Shown here: positions 7,708 to 15,015 of the stretch, in pieces
How the letters are laid out: the number at the start of each line of letters is the position of its first letter
Numbering within the stretch: position 1 is the stretch's first letter
NCBI GenBank assembly: GCA_964544475.1
Contig: CAZJBS010000035.1
Location: forward strand, 1 to 30,718
Length of the DNA: 30,718 bases
From: CAZJBS01 sp964544475
GTDB lineage: Bacteria > CLD3 > SB21
Reading direction: 5' to 3'
Notes under the pieces: model-generated
What the model was told of the DNA's origin: nothing
What the model saw: the letters and a program-made list of their open reading frames with translations, nothing else
Databases searched by the model: none
Translations under genes and position numbers: made by a program

Positions 7708-9005
7708 GCGGTCACCCCTTCCTGGCGTTGGTGACGGCGATAAAACTCAACGATGGCTCCTTCGTACTTTGTGAAAAATTCAGGATCAAAATTGGCTTCG
7801 GTCAGATGATCCATGACATAATCCAAGGTTCTCTTCTCACGGATCCACTGGTCACAAACCTGATGGCGAAGTCTCATTCCGAGTACGTTGAAGCCTTTGA
7901 CCGTATGATCCCTTTGGGCATATACGATCCGAAGGCACATTTTTCCATGGGCGTGCTCCCAATAAAACGACGCTTCCCCCTCGCGGAGTTGATTCGGCAC
8001 GTCGCCGTAGGTCTGATATTCGATGTCGAAAAATTTGGCGGAATTGAACCAGAGACCGGGCTGATACGATCGTTTCTTGCCGCAGATCGTATGCCCGAGC
8101 GTTTCCCCGTGCATGCGTCCCGTGTACCACACTTGTTCGATCGGACGCCGGCCCGGAAGCGCCTGGCGGAACTGGGCGCAGTCGCCCACGGCATACACGT
8201 TGTCCACATTCGTCTCAAAATATTCGTTGACCAAAACACCGCGATTCGTTTCTATTCCGGAGCCTTTCAGAAAACCAATATTGGGTGAAACGCCGACGGT
8301 CAGACCCACAAATTGGCACGCCATGCGTTCGCCCCTGTTCGTGATCACCGCCGATACACGCCCCCGGTCATCGCCGACAATCTCTTTGAGTTCGGTTTCC
8401 AGCCTGAGATCGATGTGATGATCCGCCATATGCCGGCCGATGAGTTTCGCTTCGTCTTCCGGAAGAACGATGTCCCAGAAGTGCCTTTCCCGCACCAGGA
8501 AAGTTACGGGGATTCCTCTGGATAAGAGCATCTCCGTCATTTCCACGCCGATAAGGCCGCCGCCCACGATCACCGCGCGTTCAACGGCTCGGGTGTTCTG
8601 CTCCATCAATTCAAGGTCCTGCAGGTTGTATAAACCCTGAACGCCCTGCAGATCCTGTCCGGGCCAGCCAAATTTGTTGGATTTGGAGCCGGCGGCAATA
8701 ACCAGCGTATCGTACGCCATTGAAGAGCGATCCGAAAAATGGAGGGTCCGCTGAACCGTGTCTACGCGTTCAACGGATTTCTTCAGTAATTCGATCTTGT
8801 TTTTTTTCCAAAACCAGTCTTCATATGGTTTGGTGTGTTCGTACTTCATGTGTCCCATGTAAACATACATGAGCGCGGTTCGAGAGTAGAAATGGTCGGA
8901 TTCCGCCGATATGACGGTGAGGCGATGATCGCTGAGCTGGCGGATCGTGCGAGCGCAGGTGATGCCCGATATGCCATTGCCGATAATTACCACATGTTTA
9001 TTCAT
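7704..9005 (-). CDS. FAD-dependent pyridine nucleotide oxidoreductase
   Basis: The 433-residue flavoprotein has an N-terminal FAD motif GNGISG (9-14), an NAD(P)H motif GGGLIG (148-153), and the second FAD motif NVYAVGDCAQF (269-279). It resembles the NADH-ferredoxin/NirB-like branch of the family. No CxxC redox disulfide follows the first FAD motif, so it is not a thioredoxin or mercuric reductase type. The start is MNKHVVIIG at 9005; the frame is open to 9044 but those residues precede the normal N-terminus. The start overlaps the end of the DUF547 gene by eight bases, and the stop overlaps the polyferredoxin start (ATGA). It most likely feeds electrons from NAD(P)H into the membrane polyferredoxin. 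Confidence 0.87.
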   Translation of the reverse strand: MNKHVVIIGNGISGITCARTIRQLSDHRLTVISAESDHFYSRTALMYVYMGHMKYEHTKPYEDWFWKKNKIELLKKSVERVDTVQRTLHFSDRSSMAYDTLVIAAGSKSNKFGWPGQDLQGVQGLYNLQDLELMEQNTRAVERAVIVGGGLIGVEMTEMLLSRGIPVTFLVRERHFWDIVLPEDEAKLIGRHMADHHIDLRLETELKEIVGDDRGRVSAVITNRGERMACQFVGLTVGVSPNIGFLKGSGIETNRGVLVNEYFETNVDNVYAVGDCAQFRQALPGRRPIEQVWYTGRMHGETLGHTICGKKRSYQPGLWFNSAKFFDIEYQTYGDVPNQLREGEASFYWEHAHGKMCLRIVYAQRDHTVKGFNVLGMRLRHQVCDQWIREKRTLDYVMDHLTEANFDPEFFTKYEGAIVEFYRRHQRQEGVTA

Positions 9006-9720
9006 TGAGACTCCAGTCATAATCCAGATAGGATATCGAAGCATTGGAATTAATTGGAACCGAAGAATACCGGTTCAAAAACTGAATCAAAGTTCCTCGG
9101 GTTGTAAAATCTCCTTTGAACCAATCGAAGATCCTGGAAATTTCCACCGCGCTCGATGCAATTTTGTTTCTCGATGGGTCGCTCAAAAATCCGCGCGCCT
9201 GTTCATTCAACTGGTGGTCAAGTTCCAGGGGATCGTAGGCTCTGTTGAGAAGGACCGGACAGGACCGCGATGCGCAGACGATAGCAAAATGGATGCGCGG
9301 ATCGTTGAACTCTTTTCGCAGGATATCGTGCTCAATGCGGTCGAGCGTATATTTTTCCCGGCTGATGGTTATGAATTCGATGGCCCACGGCGATGTGAAG
9401 ATACCGCCGATGTCTTTGATGGTCCGGACCGGGTAATGCTGCAAAATGAGGCTGATCGTAAACGCATTGTACGCGTTGATCCAGTAAGCTTTTCTTTCAT
9501 CGATCGACCAGCCAGGCTGAGGCGCGTTAGCGCTCAATTGCTTTAGATAATGGTCCAGCACGTCCTGATGGTTTTTCAGTTTTTCGTAATTGACCCTGCC
9601 CGAAGCGGATACGTATTCCTTGAGTATACGATTCCATTCTGCATGAGAGACTTGAGCCGAGGCCGGAGGCGCCACACTGAACAGCGGGATCACCATCATA
9701 TTAAGAAGGAGCGCGCGCAT
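8998..9720 (-). CDS. Secreted DUF547-domain protein
   Basis: The 240-residue product starts with a signal peptide (MRALLLNMMVIPLFSVAPPA, cleavage after ASA near residue 22). The DUF547 core follows: KAYWINAYNAFTI (77-89), then DPRIHFAIVCASRSCPVL (140-157) with C149 and C154 conserved. The domain resembles a papain-like or transglutaminase-like fold in some predictions, but its biochemical role is unknown. From memory DUF547 genes occur near arsM/arsS in other bacteria, which should be checked. The start at 9720 has AAGGA upstream. An in-frame ATG at 9741 overlaps the pit stop codon (ATGA) and would add MIKGKLT. It probably works in the periplasm. Confidence 0.8.
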   Translation of the reverse strand: MRALLLNMMVIPLFSVAPPASAQVSHAEWNRILKEYVSASGRVNYEKLKNHQDVLDHYLKQLSANAPQPGWSIDERKAYWINAYNAFTISLILQHYPVRTIKDIGGIFTSPWAIEFITISREKYTLDRIEHDILRKEFNDPRIHFAIVCASRSCPVLLNRAYDPLELDHQLNEQARGFLSDPSRNKIASSAVEISRIFDWFKGDFTTRGTLIQFLNRYSSVPINSNASISYLDYDWSLNE

Positions 9721-9737
9721 AGTCAATTTTCCTTTTA

Positions 9738-10853
9738 TCATAAATGCGTGATGATCCAATAACTGACGAAGCTCAGCACGGCAGCCACCGGCAGCGTGAG
9801 AAGCCATGACCAGACGATATGCTGAATAACCTTCCGGTTGGCCTTGCCGGTCACCAGACCGATGCCGAAAAGCGAGCCGACCGACACGTGTGTGGTCGAG
9901 ACCGGAAGACCGTGAACACTCGCCGTCGTTACCAGCAGGGAAGTTATCAGGTTTGCCGTAAATCCCTGCCCGTCGTTCATCGTGGTAATCTTTTTGCTCA
10001 TGGTCTCCGCAACTTTGCGCGCGTTCAACCATCCGCCGAGCGCTACCGCCAGGGTGACCAGGACAATATCATGGTTGAAGTTCAAGGCTCCTACCAGAAA
10101 CAACAACCCGGCGATTTTCGGCGTATCGTTCAATCCACGCGCGTAGCACACGACTCCCGCGCTCACAAAATGACCAATATTGAGCAACGACTGTGCGCCT
10201 ATACCCAAAAACGATCCGGCATATTGTTTTCTGCAATTCTCCACCGTATCAACCGAGACGGAGATACGGGACTGACTTAGGGCCAGTGTATTTTGAGGAT
10301 ACGCTGATAAAACAAAGACGGGTACTTCTTCACCGACACACGCGCAGGCCGTTTTCTCAATTCCGGCGGCGATGCGAAATCTTCTGAACATACGGTAGGT
10401 GATCAGACACATCAGGGCGGCTATCAGCGGGCTCGCCAGCAAAGGAAGAAAAAAGGCGGTTCCCAATTGCGCAAAATTGAATCCCGCTCCAACGGCAACA
10501 ATTCCTCCGCCGCTCAAGGCCCCCACCAAACCGTGGGTGGTGGATACCGGCATACCGAACCAGGTTGCGATCATCACTGTACCGGCTGCTCCGATGGCAA
10601 CGGCGGCCGCAAATTCCGGCATAAACACCACCGAATCCGGCACCAATCCTTTGCCTGAAAAACTCCTGGCCAACGATTCCGCAAGCACAACTGAAGTCAA
10701 CGAACCGATCATGGTTGTAAACGTGGCCCACGAAATGGCTTTCTTGTAGTCGGTCGTTCCACCTCCGAAAAGCGTGGCCACGCCTTTGAAATTATCGTTG
10801 GCCCCGTTGGAATAGGCGAGAAAAAAGGCGGCCAGAAGAATGAGATACAACAT
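9738..10853 (-). CDS. Inorganic phosphate transporter, Pit family (possible arsenate entry route)
   Basis: The 371-residue membrane protein has the PHO4/Pit signature twice: SNGANDNFKGVATLF (15-29) near the N-terminus and ARGLNDTPK in the second half. VSTTHGLVG and VSTTHVSVG mark the inverted repeat halves. Pit proteins are low-affinity phosphate symporters and are known to carry arsenate as a phosphate analogue. The central loop has an unusual ACACVGEEV cysteine pair. It starts 36 bases after the GDCCVxC gene, and its stop (TGA at 9740-9738) overlaps a potential start of the DUF547 gene. Placement inside an arsenosugar locus makes arsenate or phosphate uptake for the pathway plausible, but substrate preference cannot be read from sequence. 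Confidence 0.9.
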   Translation of the reverse strand: MLYLILLAAFFLAYSNGANDNFKGVATLFGGGTTDYKKAISWATFTTMIGSLTSVVLAESLARSFSGKGLVPDSVVFMPEFAAAVAIGAAGTVMIATWFGMPVSTTHGLVGALSGGGIVAVGAGFNFAQLGTAFFLPLLASPLIAALMCLITYRMFRRFRIAAGIEKTACACVGEEVPVFVLSAYPQNTLALSQSRISVSVDTVENCRKQYAGSFLGIGAQSLLNIGHFVSAGVVCYARGLNDTPKIAGLLFLVGALNFNHDIVLVTLAVALGGWLNARKVAETMSKKITTMNDGQGFTANLITSLLVTTASVHGLPVSTTHVSVGSLFGIGLVTGKANRKVIQHIVWSWLLTLPVAAVLSFVSYWIITHL

Positions 10854-10889
10854 GGTGTTCTCTTCTTAGTTAATTCGTTAGATTATTCG

Positions 10890-11102
10890 TTAACAACATT
10901 TTTCATCCGCCTGAACCGGCGGACATTTCACCGATCCGTAGGAACAAAAAACACAGCAGTCGCCGTCTTTCGGTCTAAGACGCGTTCCGCAATGCGTACA
11001 GGTATAAAAAAATTGACATGCATCGGAGGGCATCGATTCTTCTTTTTGAAAGCCGCAATGAGGACACGTGATCACCGACTGCATTATGATATTCGCGTTC
11101 AT
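10890..11102 (-). CDS. GDCCVxC-domain cysteine-rich protein
   Basis: A 70-residue protein with 11 cysteines: C13 and C16 (CPHC), C29, C35 and C38 (CTHC), C49, C50 and C53 in the family signature GDCCVFC, then C60 and a terminal CC (69-70). The family is small and often found with mercury-transport (mer-like) genes; a metal-binding or metal-delivery role is assumed, not shown. ATG at 11102 is chosen because AAGGTG lies eight bases upstream. A GTG at 11111 overlapping the stop of the previous gene is an alternative. It follows the MerT-MerP fusion by five bases, so the two are almost certainly cotranscribed. Confidence 0.85.
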   Translation of the reverse strand: MNANIIMQSVITCPHCGFQKEESMPSDACQFFYTCTHCGTRLRPKDGDCCVFCSYGSVKCPPVQADEKCC

Positions 11103-11107
11103 AAGCT

Positions 11108-11701
11108 TCACCTTAGTTGAGCGCTGGCCACCCGGTAGCCCGTTGCATTGATGGCGTCCGCTATGATTTTCAAAGACATTTTTGATTGATCGAATTTAAT
11201 CAACGCATGCCCGCTCTTGTACGAGGCTTCGACATGGGCAATACCGTCTAACTGACGAACCGTATGAACAATATGTTCTTCACATCCGGAGCAAGTCATT
11301 CCCTCGATTGATAATTCAACAGCCGTCAGATCCGACTCTTTAATCGCTACGGATCGCGATTCATTGTTCGTGAAAAATAAAAAGGAATAGTATGGGAAGG
11401 TGAGCATGGCCACAGCAAACACGGTCACTATACTTAAAAACATTTTTGATTGGAGGAAGCCGGGTTTGTCTTCACAGGCGCAATTCGTTTGTTGATGCGA
11501 TCTGAATTTCACAAACCATGCCGCGCCTAAAGACAGAAGAGTGAATAAAATCAAATACGGCCGTATGGGTTCAATCCAGGCAAATACGGAAGCTATTCCG
11601 CCGACGCCCGCAAGAAAAGCAATCACAGGCATAATGCAGCACAGCGAAGCGGCGATAGCGCTCACAACCCCGATACCCCACAGAGAGACTTGCCTTTTCA
11701 T
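11108..11701 (-). CDS. MerT-MerP fusion: mercuric-type membrane transporter with HMA domain
   Basis: The 197-residue protein joins a three-helix MerT-like membrane part (about 8-37, 44-65, 87-110) to a C-terminal heavy-metal-associated domain. The Cys-Cys pair of MerT helix 1 is present (C21-C22, SLCCIMP). A second pair, C74 and C76, lies in the cytosolic loop. The HMA domain (about 126-195) has GMTCSGC with C137 and C140. MerT passes Hg(II) inward to a reductase; no merA is nearby, so here the cargo may be another thiophilic metal or metalloid. The start at 11701 has AGGAAAGGA upstream; the frame is open to 11782 but would overlap arsS. It begins 26 bases after arsS. Confidence 0.87.
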   Translation of the reverse strand: MKRQVSLWGIGVVSAIAASLCCIMPVIAFLAGVGGIASVFAWIEPIRPYLILFTLLSLGAAWFVKFRSHQQTNCACEDKPGFLQSKMFLSIVTVFAVAMLTFPYYSFLFFTNNESRSVAIKESDLTAVELSIEGMTCSGCEEHIVHTVRQLDGIAHVEASYKSGHALIKFDQSKMSLKIIADAINATGYRVASAQLR

Positions 11702-11727
11702 AAAAATCCTTTCCTCGATCCCATGAC

Positions 11728-12780
11728 TTATGTAAGAGAACCCTGGCAACTCGATCCTGCGCCGGCCGTGCATCCATAGCAATGCTGGCCGATAACAATC
11801 TCTCGGCCGTTCAGCGCCTCCGCATCAAAATTCCTGATATGCCCCGAACTCCTGCAGGACACAGGCCATTCAAGCATCTGGTTAAAATCACAATCGTACA
11901 GTTGCCCGTCCCAGCCCACGGAAATCATATTCCGGCACATCACTCCGGCCGCCGCGGCAGGGTTGAATGCATGGATCAGCTTATCCATATAGGTTTCGTA
12001 TTGACCCGTCTGCAGCAAATGATCCAGAAATCGGCTGATGGGCATATTCGTGATTGTGAAAAGGCGGCTGAACTCAATACCAAAATGATCGAAAAGTATC
12101 CGTTTATAATCTGCTTCGAGTTTTTCCTGCGGCGGCGGAAGCGAAGGTCCACCGGGATTGTACACCAGATTCAATTCAAGTCCGCTCCCCTCTCGACCGT
12201 AGCCCAATTGATTCAGTTTCTTCAGTGCCTCGATGGACTTATTAAAAACCCCATCACCTCTTTGCCGGTCGGTATTTTCCAGGGTATAACACGGCAGAGA
12301 GGCGATCACGGCCAAACGATGCTTCGTAAAAAATTCCGGGTACGTTCTGAAATCCTTATTGGAAACAAGAATGGTCAGATTACTTCGCACTAAGATTTTC
12401 ATTTTAAGTTTTGAGAGCTCCTCCACGAACCATTGAAAATTCGGATTCATCTCCGGTGCGCCGCCCGTCAGATCGACCGTCGTAATAGACTCTGTTCGCC
12501 GAATGGCATCCAGGCAATAGTGTATGGTTTCGCGGGTCATGATCTCTTTCCGGTCCGGGCCCGCGTCCACATGGCAATGCGCGCAGGTTTGGTTGCACAT
12601 TTTACCCAAATTGACCTGTACGATCTCCAGTTCAACAGACTTCAAGGGGTACAATCCGTACTCCCCGAGACTTTGAAAAAATCTTTGGTCTGTTTGCGAA
12701 GCCGTCTCCGCGTTTTCCAGAATATTCAATTGATACGACACTCCGCTGAGTTGGTGGCCGCGAACCAAAAGAGTTTGCAT
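11728..12780 (-). CDS. arsS: Arsenosugar biosynthesis radical SAM protein ArsS
   Basis: The 350-residue enzyme has the radical SAM cluster motif CNQTCAHC (C62, C66, C69) followed by VDLTGGAPEMNP, the glycine-rich SAM contact. The C-terminal Cys-rich region includes MCRNMISVGWDG, YDCDFNQML and the diagnostic HCYGCTAGAGSSCQGSLT tail. ArsS uses the 5'-deoxyadenosyl group of SAM to make adenosylated dimethylarsenic, the step leading to arsenosugars. Some relatives carry selenocysteine at one Cys position; here all are Cys codons and the stop is TAA. The start at 12780 (MQTLLVRGHQ) has AAAGGA six bases upstream; upstream in-frame codons to 12837 look non-coding. With arsM in the same locus the assignment is strong. 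Confidence 0.93.
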   Translation of the reverse strand: MQTLLVRGHQLSGVSYQLNILENAETASQTDQRFFQSLGEYGLYPLKSVELEIVQVNLGKMCNQTCAHCHVDAGPDRKEIMTRETIHYCLDAIRRTESITTVDLTGGAPEMNPNFQWFVEELSKLKMKILVRSNLTILVSNKDFRTYPEFFTKHRLAVIASLPCYTLENTDRQRGDGVFNKSIEALKKLNQLGYGREGSGLELNLVYNPGGPSLPPPQEKLEADYKRILFDHFGIEFSRLFTITNMPISRFLDHLLQTGQYETYMDKLIHAFNPAAAAGVMCRNMISVGWDGQLYDCDFNQMLEWPVSCRSSGHIRNFDAEALNGREIVIGQHCYGCTAGAGSSCQGSLT

Positions 12781-12857
12781 GGAATTCCTTTGTATCGGTT
12801 TGACTGAATATGAAAATCTACCGCTTAGCGGCAACAACAGACCGTTCTTGCTGCCAT

Positions 12858-13272
12858 TTATTCGCCCGTGGTCAAGCCCAGCACAGCACCATATACGACA
12901 TGCCCTAAAAGGCTTCCCATCACCATGAGCATCGGCGCTTCCGTATTACCGGAGAAAAATCCCGCGCCCATCATCGGCATGACCATAACCTGAGCCATGA
13001 AAAATGGAATTAATCCGTAAAGGATCCCTTTAACGACTTTTATCCCGGAGATTTTTGATCTGAAAAATAACACATAACCCGCCGCCAGTACAATTGCGAT
13101 CATAAAGTGCATGACCCATCCTACGACCACCGGCAGATGCATAAATCCGGCTAACATTTCTCCGATAGGCATCTTAGGCATGCCCATCATCGGCGCCACC
13201 ATCATCATCAAAAGTCATTACGGTGGTTGCAATGACGCCGCCTTTGATTGTTTCTGCTGTTTTGCTCTGCAT
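12858..13272 (-). CDS. Small membrane protein (DUF6789-like), with a +1 frameshift
   Basis: Two overlapping frames make one protein. ATG at 13272, with AAAGGGAA upstream, reads MQSKTAETIKGGVIATTVMT. A run of four T on the coding strand (13213-13210) then shifts the frame, and this frame stops at 13176-13174. The other frame continues as MMMVAPMMGMPKMPIGEML... to the stop at 12858. Removing one T gives an uninterrupted 137-residue protein. It has hydrophobic segments near 12-27, 50-68, 78-95 and 105-130 and many methionines around the first loop. I recall the family as uncharacterised four-helix membrane proteins. Either the gene is broken, the base is a sequencing error in a homopolymer, or the frameshift is used. 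An internal TTG at 13211 could start the shorter form. Confidence 0.7.
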
Positions 13273-13300
13273 GTGAAATTCCCTTTCAAGTTTGTGGGAG

Positions 13301-13684
13301 TTAAATGATTACCCTGCATTTTATATCCGCTGAAAAGAATTCATGTTTTTTTACCGCTTCTTCAAAATTTTTCACGGTAAGTCGGTTGTGTGAATCGTGC
13401 CATACGGCCGCGCCGTCCTGAACAAGTATCGCCTGCGGGCTTTGATGCTGTACTTGGAGCCGATCCGCTATTTGATTGGACGCATCCCGCACCTGTTGCA
13501 CAACAACCATAGCGCTTTCCAGATGCCCGGTATATCCTTCCAGGAACGACATGAGTTGAAGGAATGCAAATGAGCTGACGGGACAGGTCGAACTGTGTTT
13601 AAAGAGCAGAACCGGTTCATGATAAGACTTTTCAATCAGATCATGTACGGTTTGAATATCCTGGATATGAAAAAGCTGGTTCAT
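13301..13684 (-). CDS. Bacilliredoxin, YtxJ/BrxC family
   Basis: The 127-residue thioredoxin-fold protein has the single-Cys active site TCPVS (C34 in KHSSTCPVSSFAF), which matches the TCPIS motif of YtxJ/BrxC monothiol bacilliredoxins. A second cysteine, C123, is near the C-terminus. These proteins remove bacillithiol from S-bacillithiolated proteins, so the host probably makes bacillithiol. In an arsenic locus it could reduce oxidised arsenic-thiol intermediates or protect cysteine-rich neighbours; that is inference. The start at 13684 (MNQLFHIQDI) has AAAGGGAT upstream; codons up to 13717 are an unneeded extension. It lies 28 bases before the frameshifted membrane protein gene and 49 bases after the cyclase gene. 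Confidence 0.85.
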   Translation of the reverse strand: MNQLFHIQDIQTVHDLIEKSYHEPVLLFKHSSTCPVSSFAFLQLMSFLEGYTGHLESAMVVVQQVRDASNQIADRLQVQHQSPQAILVQDGAAVWHDSHNRLTVKNFEEAVKKHEFFSADIKCRVII

Positions 13685-13733
13685 AGTAGATCCCTTTTGT
13701 TTAAATTTCGTCTTCATGGCTATTCACAAAAAG

Positions 13734-14816
13734 CTAATAGACTATTTTTACCACCTTCTGCTCGTCGCGAATACCTTTCAATGCAGCGGTAAACGGTTCG
13801 ACGCTTTTGGCCTCGGCCAGCAAGGCATGGCGCACACCCAGATCGTCAAACACTTCTTTGGTGATAACAATTTCCTTACCATCGCCCAGCGCTTCGATCC
13901 GGGCCGCCACGTTGACCATCGTACCAAAATAATCCAACCGGCTATTTAACGTGACAACCATGGCCGGTCCAACGTGAATACCAATGCGCAGCGAAATTCC
14001 GCTCTTGAGCTTCAGCGTATCGTTGAAAATTTCAAACTGTTTCTGAATGCCGATCGCCGCCTCAATGGCTTCCGAGGTGCGTCCAAAGCTGGCCATGATC
14101 GAATCGCCGATGGTCTTTACGATCACGCCGTTATGATCCGTGATGACTTTTTCAGCCACTTCAAAATGGTCCTTGACGATCTTGAAAGCTTTCGGGTCGC
14201 CCAGATCCTGATACATTTTGGTGGAACCCTTCAGGTCGGTAAACAGGATGGCCACATGCTGCACTTTGACGCTTTCATTTTCCGACAACAAATTTTTGGA
14301 AAAGAATTTCCTGAAGATGGGCGAATTGATCACTTCAAATCCGTTCAACCTTTGAGCGGCGGGTTCATTGGGTACGCTCATGGGATCGGGCATCTTGATC
14401 TTGCGGACGTTCGAGTTTACCGTAAAGCTTACTTCCACGCCTCCATCCATGGTACATTCGAAATCCATTTGACATCGCGGACAGTGGTCGTGGCCGGTCA
14501 GATGGTCCATGTCCTGATGATGCGCGGTGAGACCGTTGCACTGGGAACAATGAATATCCCAATGAAGATCCATGAGGCCCGTTTTGGCCGACCAAAGGAA
14601 CAGGGGTATGAGCGGTTTGAAATCCGTCTGCAATCCCGCCGCAAGTTTTTTAACGTTGATACGGAATAAGTCGGCATCTTTGCTGTTTAGGATCATATCC
14701 CGAAGACGATCGGTATTTCCCACACGATAATCGGTTCTGCTGATCTCGCCGATCTTCCTGTCAAGCAACTGATTATCAACGGAAGCAGCCTTGCCTGCAA
14801 ACGATAAAATTCCCAT
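13734..14816 (-). CDS. Class III adenylate cyclase with N-terminal zinc ribbon (DUF5939-like)
   Basis: The 360-residue soluble protein has an N-terminal region with a four-cysteine ribbon (C90, C93, C112, C115: CSQCN...CPRCQ) and a catalytic domain from about 187. Metal-binding aspartates are D194 (FTDLKGST) and D238 (KTIGDSIMASF). K234 and D295 (DYFGTMVN) form the Lys-Asp pair that selects adenine, so the product should be cAMP. N302 and R306 (VNVAARIEAL) are the transition-state residues. All key residues are intact. The arrangement matches adenylate/guanylate cyclases with DUF5939. It sits between the peroxidase and bacilliredoxin genes of the arsenosugar locus, 199 bases after the former. 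The effector could be a Crp-type protein. Confidence 0.87.
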   Translation of the reverse strand: MGILSFAGKAASVDNQLLDRKIGEISRTDYRVGNTDRLRDMILNSKDADLFRINVKKLAAGLQTDFKPLIPLFLWSAKTGLMDLHWDIHCSQCNGLTAHHQDMDHLTGHDHCPRCQMDFECTMDGGVEVSFTVNSNVRKIKMPDPMSVPNEPAAQRLNGFEVINSPIFRKFFSKNLLSENESVKVQHVAILFTDLKGSTKMYQDLGDPKAFKIVKDHFEVAEKVITDHNGVIVKTIGDSIMASFGRTSEAIEAAIGIQKQFEIFNDTLKLKSGISLRIGIHVGPAMVVTLNSRLDYFGTMVNVAARIEALGDGKEIVITKEVFDDLGVRHALLAEAKSVEPFTAALKGIRDEQKVVKIVY

Positions 14817-14869
14817 AGTCCTTTGACCTTTGATTAGAATATCCGGGTGTAATATAGAGTCTATTCAAC

Positions 14870-14890
14870 CACAAATCGGTCAGATTTGTG
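14870..14890. promoter_or_regulatory. Perfect 8 bp palindrome upstream of the cyclase gene
   Basis: CACAAATC (14870-14877) and GATTTGTG (14883-14890) are perfect reverse complements separated by five bases. The site is 54 bases upstream of the cyclase start, where an operator or activator site would lie. The right arm continues into GACAATTCT, which resembles the site upstream of the Crp/Fnr gene. Binding by that regulator is possible but unproven. Confidence 0.45.
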
Positions 14891-15015
14891 ACAATTCTCA
14901 TGACGGAAAGAAAATAATCATCAAAAACCGCGACGCTTTGCTTCATGGACCTTCGAGGTATCCATCGACGTTGTAACGACAAATCAATGATCGGTTCACC
15001 ATAAATGTCCTCTCC

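Noticed and set aside
9742..10032. Longer N-terminus for the DUF547 protein
   Set aside because: It would overlap the conserved 3' half of the Pit transporter; a normal signal peptide begins at 9720.
10890..11701. Mercury resistance operon
   Set aside because: No merA, merR or merB gene is in the window and the pair lies within the arsenosugar gene run.
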